Shown: piece after piece, positions 56,700 to 64,000 of the stretch
Position numbering within the stretch: the first letter of the stretch is position 1
Layout: the number at the start of each line of letters is the position of its first letter
NCBI GenBank assembly: GCA_013398955.1
Contig: VWPU01004565.1
Span: 1-64,000 of the forward strand
From: Callaeas wilsoni
Taxonomy: Eukaryota > Chordata > Aves > Passeriformes > Callaeidae
Reading direction: 5' to 3'
DNA length: 64,000 nt
Program-made: the position numbers and the translations under genes
Notes under the pieces: generated by a model
What the model was told of the DNA's origin: nothing
The model's database searches: none
Seen by the model: the letters and a program-made list of their open reading frames with translations, nothing else

Positions 56700-56757
56700 T
56701 GAGGTTGGGAAGGACCTCCGAGATCACCGAGTCCAGCCGGTGTCCGATCCCGCCTCG
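56700..56757 (-). mobile_element. Short CR1 3'-end remnant
   Basis: GTGAGGTTGGGAAGGACCTC, CGAGATCACCGAGTCCAGCC and GGTGTCCGATCC fit the antisense start of the 14481-type subfamily but are only about 60 bases long. Confidence 0.55.
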
Positions 56758-57109
56758 CCACCAGAGCGGCTCCCGTGGCTGCCTGGCCACCTGCCCGCCT
56801 CCCTGGGCAGCCCCCGCCCTTTCCAGTGTTCCATCCCAGCCCGTCCACCAGCGCCGCTGCTTCCCGAGGCATCCATCACCCCTTCCCGGGGCTGGTGATC
56901 CCTGAGAACTCCGCTGTGTTCCCTCAGCCGCTCCTTGCCCAGCCCCTTCCCCGCGTCGCTGCGGTGCCGAGGGCCTCCTGTGTAATTTCGAGGCGGTGAG
57001 CGGTGCACAAAGCCCCCGGCCAGCCCCTGCATCCCCGGTTCTGGGGGCACACTGCCTGCCCGGCCTGCTCCTTTTGCCATCCCTGTCAGAGCTCGCTGCC
57101 AGTTTAACT

Positions 57110-57315
57110 ACGCTTTCACCAGGACGACGAGGACGGAAAAATGAAAATCACATTTGGCACATTTAATCAGATAATTATTTTTTAAGAAACGAGCAGGAAT
57201 GTTAAATACATTTCCCCGTTTTTTTTCCATCTGTTGCGGCTGACGTGCAAGACTGGGGCTCTAATAACGAGGCACATCTCCCGCGCTGCCTCCTGATTAA
57301 TATTTCAGGATTATC
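57110..57315. promoter_or_regulatory. Candidate conserved non-coding element
   Basis: ATTTAATCAGATAATTATTT, GCTCTAATAACGAGGCAC and CTCCTGATTAATATTTCAGG in repeat-free DNA. A TTTCAG|GATT acceptor-like site at 57310 has no supported exon. Confidence 0.38.
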
Positions 57316-58469
57316 CCAGCGCCGGCTCCGATGGCAGGACATCTGGCTGCCACGTGCGCCTGGCCCCCTCGCACCTGTAAATCCGGGGTCAGCGGCTCCG
57401 CCTGGAAGGGGCGCGGGAGCCCGGGCTGGAGGGGGTGGTTAATGGGGCCAGGTGCCGCTCCGGGTAAGATTCCTGCCCTGTAGGGCGCCAGGAAGCAGGG
57501 CTGGTGTTAATCACCGCTGGAACGCTCCTGGAGCGAACGTGTTTTCTCTGCAGCCCTGGAACTGCTTCGTCCAGCGGCTCTTGGGTGCAGCGGTGAACCT
57601 CGGGGCATCCCATAATATTTACCTGTGTCCACACAAGGTGCAGAAGGTTCAAAGCCAGCACAAAGGCTTTTGTTCTGGATGTAAATCCCAGGGATTTTTT
57701 TCCTGGCCAAACTAAGCAAATCCATAACTTTGCAATGGAGCAAGGAGCCGGAGCTGCCCGCCCCTGGGGCACCTGCAGGGAAGGGAATTTGCTCCTTGGG
57801 AGCGACTTCCTCGCAGGTTTTCCGGCCCCAGGGGACACCCAGCCAGGAGAAAACCCAGGGGAAGGTCACTGGCAGCAGGCAGCTCCTGAACAAGGAGCGG
57901 AGCCACCTCGCAAGGACAAACCCAAAGAGGGAAGCAGAATCCCTGGAAGCAGGGAAAGGGACTGTGACATTTACCTAAAGTGAAGGTTTTCAGGGATATA
58001 GGGATGTCTGTTCTCCTGGACTCCACAGCCCCCTGTCCAGCTGGGAATGACGGCACGGAGATGTGGTATCACTCTGAATTGGCTGGTTTGTTTAGGGAAA
58101 GCATTCCTGGGAAATCGATTCCTTTGTTCTTCCCTCCTTTTTTCCTATGTCCATATAAATAGTTCATAAGAGCTTTTCTCCCTTCCAGAGAAGCCTCCCT
58201 AATTCCCAGGGAAATTCCTGAGACGGGAATTCTGAAGTGGCCACATCCTGGAAGTTGTGGATTCCTGAAGCTTTGTTCCACGGGACAATGGAGCAGGGAA
58301 GAAGGAGCTGGCCAGGAATCCCCCATGGGCTTAGGAGGCACCAAGGTAAGCTGCTAAAAAAGCTGATTTCCCCAAAGTTTTGAAGTTTGCTTTTCCCCCA
58401 GCCAGAGGAATGAGTCCAACCCCCTGGACGTGGAAGAGGGAACATCTCCTGTTGAATTTTGCCGTTGCT
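57316..58469. other. Unique sequence, GC-rich at left
   Basis: 57320-57460 is CpG-rich. 58189-58345 is bounded by CCCTTCCAG and GTAAGC but the peptide is not recognisable, so it is not called as an exon. No RNA gene or CR1. Confidence 0.35.
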
Positions 58470-58905
58470 ATAGCAATTGATTAAATAAAATAAAACCCCC
58501 CTCCACTTGCAAATTCCAAATCTTAATTGTACTGACAACAATCTAAATGTGGTTGGAACAGTGAGTCACACTCCAGATTCCGTGTCTCCGAGCAGGGCTT
58601 CATTTCCATCTAACAAGGCAATTATTGTACCGTGTGTTAATTCCGTATCATTTGATTAACAAAAACGTGCTGCCGGAGCTTTAGCACCTCTGCTATTCCG
58701 GCAGATCCGTATCTCCCTGCCTTATTTGGCGCTGCTCATTAACATACAATATGCATATGCTCCGCGCTGGGCCGGAGCAAACGGCCGTGCCAAAAACGGC
58801 ACCCAGAGCTGGAGCTGCCTTTGGTGCCACAAGCATTGCGTTTAAAGCCGAGGTCCGTTCTGCAGAAAGGCCTCCATGGCCTCGTTTTATCCATTTTCAC
58901 GTCTA
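58470..58905. promoter_or_regulatory. Strong candidate conserved non-coding element
   Basis: AAATCTTAATTGTACTGACA, AAGGCAATTATTGTACC, GTGTTAATTCCGTATCATTT and GCTCATTAACATACAATATG, followed by ATGCATATGC at 58751-58760, a MORE-type POU word. More than 400 bases with no repeats or coding frame. Confidence 0.48.
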
Positions 58906-59379
58906 ATCCCATAAAAGCTTCTGTTTCTCACTCTTGGAAGGTGCCAAGGAATTCGGGGCCCCCTTCCAGCCATTAGGTCAATGCACAAAGTCCCGATAAT
59001 GAGTTGTCGGTGACTCAGCCCCGAGCCTTGGCCGGGGCAGGAGGAAGTTTTCCCACCTGGCTCTGCTCCTTCCTCCCGGAGAGATCCCGGAGGATCCCGA
59101 GGAGCAGCTGCAGCCACCCAAACCCTGGCTGAGCCGCGAGTCTCTCCCCAAAAACTGTCCAACGCGTAGGGAAAAGCCAGGAGGAGGTTGGGAGCGCGAG
59201 ACGGGGCACAGCCGACATCTCCGAGGCCATTCCAGAATCCCAGAGGGGAAATGGGGCCCTTCCCTCCTAAAACCCCCGAGACAGGGAGAATTTCATGGCA
59301 AACAGAAGGCTGGGATGAATGAGGCAGCACCGGGATGCGATGCCGGGTCCCGCTTCCCCTTTTGTTTTGGGCATGAATC
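58906..59379. other. Unique non-coding sequence
   Basis: No gene or repeat family recognised. GC-rich 59010-59200. Confidence 0.45.
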
Positions 59380-60120
59380 CCTCGAATTGATTCGAAGTCA
59401 TTTTGGACGGATATTTAGCTGTAAACAAACGGCATTTCCTTTCCAATCCGTATTCCCAAGCCTGTGGACAAACAAGAGCTGAGCATCAAATCCCTCGGAG
59501 GGGTGGACTTTGGGATCTGCCACTGGAAGAAGGGAGAAGCAGCTGAGGCTGGGAGCGCTCTGCAGCCCCAGTGCCGCGTGCTGAAGCTGTTTGCCTATGA
59601 ATATAGATTACAGTTTTTTCCCTGGCAAATAAACAAATGCATAAAGATGCATTATTTCATAAGCATAAAAAACCCTGCTGCAACTATAGTGCTTTTCATT
59701 TGTTTTTATGATTACTTGTAATTAATTAGCATCAAAAGAAGATTATCAACATCGCTAAACCCCGAGATTGTACCGGCAAACGCAGCAATGATGGCGCTGC
59801 TTTATCTTTCTATTAAGGTGGAAAAAAAGAAATTATCCTGGTTTTATTTCATTTTTTAACTCTGCCGAGATTAAAGTGTCAGAACCTGGTGGCAGCACAG
59901 CCTCAAAATGCACCAAAATGCACAAAAAGAGAAATAATCTTCTCTAATTACAAGCTGTGCTGAGACCAGGCACATAAATATTTAAGGCAGTTTAAATTAT
60001 TATTAAAGTTGGGTTTCCAAAAGCCTTTTTCCAACCCATGTTTACATTTTATCGAGCAATTTATGAGGTCGCTGCTCATGCACCTCATCAAAAACTTCCC
60101 CCTTCCACTGAGAGCCATAA
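59380..60120. promoter_or_regulatory. Long AT-rich candidate conserved block
   Basis: TTGTAATTAATTAGCATCAA, GCAAATAAACAAATGCATAA, TTCTATTAAGGTGG, AATCTTCTCTAATTACAAGC and GTTTAAATTATTATTAAAG span over 700 bases. It probably contains two elements, 59580-59830 and 59870-60080. The 85-codon frame at its left side lacks splice context. Confidence 0.45.
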
Positions 60121-61079
60121 ACCAGAGGCTTTCTGACGGGATCTGGAGACTTTTAACAAGTTCTGGCTGCCCGGCCCGGAGACCTTCCCCTTCCTGGGAT
60201 AAACGGCAGCACTGGCTGTGCTCTGGGCACCCAAATCCCAAAAAAAAGGGATCTTCCTGACCCTGATCCGTTTCTCCTGCCATTGAGTGCCTTGCTGTCA
60301 AATCTTTACACAGTGTTTGGGAGAAAGGGTTTGAAAAGAGAGGAGGTGGCTGCTTGTATCCCACGGGATGTGGGAATGCGTCAGATCCCGGCAGCCCCTG
60401 ATACTCAAACCTCCCAGCTGGGAGGGAAGAGGAGGGAATAAATAACCATAAACCACAGGTCTGTTCCCAGCCGCTGCTCCCTGTGTGAATCCAGCAAGTT
60501 ATGGAGGAGCCTTGGTAGGGATCGTGGAGAGAGCGCAGGGATGCAGCCCTTCTCCAAGGAAAACTCCAGAATGCCAATTCCCTGACCTCGCTCCTATGGT
60601 TCTGCATAGGGAAACTCTAAGGACAGGCTGGAATTAAAGCACAGCAAACGGTGCCAGAACAAGATGCTTCCCAAGATTTCTTAGGGATCCGTTTCCATCC
60701 TCAGGGCCATCAGTGCTTGTTGTTCCGGGGAAAGGAGGTTCTGCAGCAAAGGTCTGCTGAAATCCCCCCTGGGAGTCTCCCGGGAATCCCAGGGTGTGAA
60801 CCTTTCAGGAGGGCAGGAGTTGGGGTTGGAACTCCTTGGTCTTCCATACCCAGCAAATCCTTGGAAACAAGACAGCGCGTCCATCCACTACTCTGTGAGC
60901 CCATCTCCCACACCCCTCATCCTGGAAGCTTCCCGCAGTCCCAGAGGCTGCCAAGCCTCTTCCCAAGGAGAGCGGTGCCTGAGCAGCTCTTCCCAAACGG
61001 CCCTTTCCCTGCCCTTATCCGTAATTCATGAAGGGCCGTGTCTGTCCCGAATCCATGGGCGTGGACCTGCTCCCATCCT
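60121..61079. other. Unique non-coding sequence
   Basis: No exon, RNA gene or CR1 recognised. Confidence 0.45.
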
Positions 61080-61275
61080 CGTATGAAATATTAACTCAGC
61101 ACCAGTCTGCAGCATTAGGCTGCCGTTTGCATATTCATGAGGGCTCATAAATGTTGAAGGAGCCAGCGAGGGAGCCCCGCAGCGGCAGCCGGGCGGGGCC
61201 AGGGCATATTTACAGCCTTAATAAGTGCCGGCTTTGGGGGACAAAACGGCCAGAAACAAATCCAAGGAATTCCAG
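61080..61275. promoter_or_regulatory. Candidate element with heptamer-octamer POU motif
   Basis: The minus strand at 61125-61141 reads CTCATGAATATGCAAAC: a CTCATGA heptamer directly overlapping an ATGCAAA octamer core. Around it lie GAAATATTAACTCAGC and GGGCTCATAAATG. Confidence 0.42.
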
Positions 61276-61677
61276 TCTGCCACTCGCAACAACTGCAGCA
61301 GCTTCTCCTCGTCTCCGCTCGCCCGAGCTGGGGAAGCCTCAGCCCGGCTGCGGGAGGCACCACGGAGCAGCTCCTGGTGCAGCTGGGCTACCCTGTTGTT
61401 CCCACCATCTCTGGGGATACTCCTGCCAGGAGGAGCCGTGGGATGCCAGGACTCAGCCCGGGGTAGGGCAGCACAGCCCTGGGGTCACATCCACGGGAAT
61501 GGTCCCTGGGGGACACCGCGGCTCCTGCCAAGCTCTGCGGACAGCGGGAACGCTTCGGGAACCAGGGAATGGGGGTGGGTGAGCACTGAGGGAGTGGGAA
61601 CACCCCGGTTCCGTATGGAAAGCCGGCGGTCCCAGCCTGCCTATCCCCCCAGGAATGCTGTCAGAGAGTCCTGGAGT
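61276..61677. other. Unique non-coding sequence
   Basis: GC-rich with overlapping frames; no recognised protein. Confidence 0.4.
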
Positions 61678-61835
61678 GGTGTGCACGGAGGGACCGTAAG
61701 GAACACGGTGTTCCATGGCCTGCCGTGGCAGGGACACCTCCCACTGCCCCCGGCTGCTCCAGCCCCGTCCAGCCTGGCCTGGAGCACTGCCGGGGATCCA
61801 GGGGCAGCCGCGGCTGCTCTGGGCTCCTGCCTTGG
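61678..61835 (-). mobile_element. CR1 LINE 3'-end fragment
   Basis: GGAGGGACCGTAAGGAACAC, GTGGCAGGGACACCTCCCAC, CCGTCCAGCCTGGCCTGGAG and CCAGGGGCAGCCGCGGCTGC in antisense order; the terminal motif is lost. Confidence 0.9.
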
Positions 61836-61894
61836 GAAAGGAGTGGAAGCGCTGGAAACTGAGGCAGCCACTTCCCTGACCTGATTAAAGTCCC

Positions 61895-62172
61895 TGCTAG
61901 CAGGAGAAATGCTCATTATTTACCTCGGTTCTATCGATAATAAACTGTGAAATGAATGTTATTAAATAATATTTTCCTGTCTATTAAGTGTAGCTAAAGC
62001 AGGACAGCGATTCATTGGCAAGACAATAAAAGTTCCTTTTCTGCTTACTGGATGTTTTCCCCTCTGCAGAGCATAAATCACATTTTGTGTGAAGTGTGCA
62101 TCCTTGCTCTGCCAGTTATTTGAATCTCTGGTACTTTATAATAAATGCTTTTTATTGATTTTTATTGTGCAG
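61895..62172. promoter_or_regulatory. AT-rich DNA upstream of the predicted exon
   Basis: ATGCTCATTATTTACCTCGG, CGATAATAAACTGTG and GAATGTTATTAAATAATATT are followed by the T-rich tract and TGCAG acceptor at 62172. The last 50 bases are probably the branch-point and polypyrimidine region; the rest may be intronic conserved sequence. Confidence 0.4.
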
Positions 62173-62254
62173 CGCCAGGAATTGAATAAACTCCGGGCAC
62201 GAGCAGCTGAGAGGAACAGGCTGAAGGAGAAAATGGGATCAGCATCTTTCAAAG
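62173..62254 (+). CDS. Predicted internal coding exon, gene not identified
   Basis: An 82-base segment follows a T-rich tract ending in TTTATTGTGCAG and is followed by GTAAAG, so both splice sites fit the consensus. It opens on a codon boundary (phase 0) and leaves one extra base (phase 1). It encodes 27 residues beginning RQELNKLRARAAERNRLKEK and ending GSASFK. The peptide is rich in Arg, Lys and Glu with Leu/Ala/Met spacing that suits an amphipathic helix or coiled coil, and codons are free of stops. It does not overlap a CR1 fragment, and AT-rich possibly conserved DNA lies upstream. No other exon of the same gene was recognised, which is usual where introns exceed tens of kilobases. I do not recognise the protein family. 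A chance exon-like match is possible, but this is the best coding candidate in the window. Confidence 0.55.
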
Positions 62255-62401
62255 GTAAAGGTGCAAGCACACGGGGGGACTTGCCTTGCTCAGCAGCTCC
62301 CAGGAGCACCATGAAAAGCACAGACGTGATGTCCGGGTGGTTCTTTCCTCTTAAAGTCCCAGAGCTGGGATCATTCCTGGGAAGGCCAAGTGGGAGCTGT
62401 A
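62255..62401. other. Presumed intron start
   Basis: Begins GTAAAG after the predicted exon. No other feature. Confidence 0.4.
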
Positions 62402-62490
62402 GAATCCCAGGATGAGCTGGGGTGGAAGGGACCGGGAAGCTCATCTCATTCCAAGCCTCAGGCAGGGACACCTTCCACGGGCTCAGGTCC
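62402..62490 (-). mobile_element. CR1 LINE 3'-end fragment
   Basis: AATCCCAGGATGAGCTGGGG, TGGAAGGGACCGGGAAGCTC and GGCAGGGACACCTTCCACGG in antisense order, inserted about 150 bases after the predicted exon. Confidence 0.9.
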
Positions 62491-63507
62491 CCTTTCCTAA
62501 AAAAAGGAAGCATTTTCCTTGGAAACCAAAGGATGCAGTCGTGCTTTGCCTTCCCACAGGGATATTTGCTGCTGGAAGGAGTTCAGGGTTGTTTGCCCTG
62601 TGGAATTGGGTCCGTCTTTGGAAGCGAGGGAGAACGGGGATGATGTGAGGAGTGACCCACGGTGGGGAGGTTTTGGGGTCCCTGGGGTTCCTGCTTCCCT
62701 CCCTGTCACTGCCAGCTCCTGGAAAAGCGGGATTCCGCAGCCGGACACTGCCCTGCAGTGGGAAGCTCCCACATCCAGCGTGGGCACGGCAGCAGTGGGG
62801 CCTGGTCCTGGGGGGCACGGGCTGCTCTGCCCACCGCAGCGCTGGTGATTTCCCCCTCTCCCCGAGGCTGGCCTCTGAGAGTGCTTTGTGCCCGAGCTCC
62901 AGGATTTCTCCGAGCCCTTCAGGCTGAGGAACTGGTTTCTTTGGGGTGTTCCCGCTCTGACCTGCTCCATGAAGTAGCAAATAAAGTCCAGCTGGACGGA
63001 GCAGGCTCAGCTTGGGGCTGCGCTGTCAAATGAGGCCCTGGATTGGGAACAACGCTGGGGCCTCGTCACACAGCTCAGGAAAGATGGGAATCCATGGATT
63101 TCTGCAGGATATGGCCTCATATTGCCTTGGCACAACAGCACTTCACACCCAAAAATCACCCGGCAAACCCCACATTGTTTCCCTGCTGGGTTAGCTGGAA
63201 AATGTGTTCCTACTCCAGGTAATGTGGTGCTCATTACACAATTACCTCAAGTGCTTCACAATGCATTAATTGCTGCTTGATTTAAACATTTCCCATCCAG
63301 GAGCCCACCTCTATCACTGTGACAAATTGCAAGTCAATAATTGGGTTCCTCGGAAGAGGGAGTGAGGAAGCTGGAGGCTCCTTGGTCAGGGGAGCCAGAC
63401 CCTTAGTGAAAACCCAGGCATCAATTTTGGGATGCACGTGCCCAGATTCCGGGGCAAGCACAAGGTAGAACTGATCCTTCTGGCTCACGAAATACCGGTC
63501 ACAGGCT
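62491..63507. other. Unique sequence, AT-rich 63210-63300
   Basis: No gene recognised. CATTACACAATTACCTCAAG and GCATTAATTGCTGCTTGA at 63231-63280 are a small homeodomain-like island. Confidence 0.35.
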
Positions 63508-63555
63508 CACAGAATCCTCTAGGCTGAAAAACACCTCCGAGATCCTCTTCCAGCT
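63508..63555 (-). mobile_element. Short CR1 3'-end remnant
   Basis: CACAGAATCCTCTAGGCTGA, AAAACACCTCCGAGATCC and TCTTCCAGCTC match only the outermost antisense CR1 end, diverged. Confidence 0.6.
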
Positions 63556-64000
63556 CAGGGCATTCTGTGACTCCGTGACTTTACGGTATTATTTCAGCAT
63601 TATTTACAAAATATTCCTCAAGCCCTGGACCTTCTCAGGAACTCGGTCTGGGCCACCACCTCCACAACTCCATTCCCAAATTCTCCAAAGGGAGAGGAGC
63701 ATCCAAAGCACATCCAGGTAGGCACCTGCTGCACACACTCGGCCTTTGGAATGACACCTGGAATTGGCAGGCCAGGATGGGCCGGGGGATCCCGGCCCCG
63801 CTGTCCCACTGCCTCCGGAGCCTCGGCAGCGCTCCGGAGCCTCGTGCAGAGCTGTTGGCTGCCTCTGTAACACAGATGGAGGCTGACTCGGGACCGTGGG
63901 CACAGCCATTAAAGCATTCACCTGTGAAACACAACTGGGTTCAAAGGAGTTTTCCCTGGAGAAAAACTCCCCCGCCGAACGGCAAAGCGGGGGAAACCGC
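63556..64000. other. Unique non-coding sequence
   Basis: No gene or repeat recognised up to the window end. Confidence 0.4.

Noticed and set aside
58189..58345. Exon-like segment between CCCTTCCAG and GTAAGC
   Set aside because: The open peptide is low in recognisable features and not supported by neighbouring exons.
1..64000. Microbial-type systems (CRISPR, toxin-antitoxin, phage, operons)
   Set aside because: The DNA is vertebrate: CR1 fragments, spliced-exon signals and gene-poor structure. No repeat-spacer array or compact gene cluster exists.

Overview
This window looks like nuclear DNA from a bird, most likely a passerine. The main evidence is about 49 short fragments resembling the 3' end of the CR1 LINE. 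They occur in both orientations and share the signature of an AATCATGG start, GGGTTGGAAGGGACC, GGGACACCTTCCACT and CCAGCCTGGCCTTGG (or the reverse complement). There are no operons, ribosome-binding sites, tRNAs, rRNAs, CRISPR arrays or compact genes. Base composition swings between GC-rich, CpG-bearing stretches and AT-rich islands, as in gene-sparse or intronic DNA of a GC-rich bird chromosome (inference).

Coding content is minimal. The only stretch I would defend as an exon is 62173-62254 on the + strand: 82 bases between a pyrimidine-rich acceptor and a GTAAAG donor, encoding a charged helical peptide. I could not name the gene. The many longer open frames run through CR1 fragments, tandem repeats or GC-rich DNA and look accidental.

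Layout. 1-246 is a CpG-rich edge with an open frame and a possible splice donor. 247-20,400 is unique sequence with many CR1 3' ends, a poly-T tract with an unresolved base at 5571, and AT-rich islands at 6.6, 8.6, 10.6 and 13.3-14.3 kb. 20.75-21.25 kb is a CpG island-like block. 25.1-25.4 kb is a perfectly phased 15-bp minisatellite. 25.6-33.0 kb is rich in AT islands that look like conserved non-coding elements, the strongest at 25.66-25.96 and 32.4-32.96 kb. 33.04-33.33 kb is a 94-bp tandem repeat. 36-50 kb mixes CR1 ends, islands and small tandem repeats, including a degenerate T-rich array at 41.3-41.6 kb. 53-62 kb has the densest islands and ends at the predicted exon.

How it may work together (inference): a large intron or intergenic region carrying many candidate developmental enhancers. 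Several islands contain POU-dimer-like or TAATTA homeodomain-like motifs, and the gene of the 62.2-kb exon may be a host or neighbour. Conservation cannot be tested from a single sequence, so island calls are moderate or low confidence. I found no convincing undescribed system; the most useful leads are the exon, the POU-like motifs, the GATA-motif tandem array and the minisatellites.
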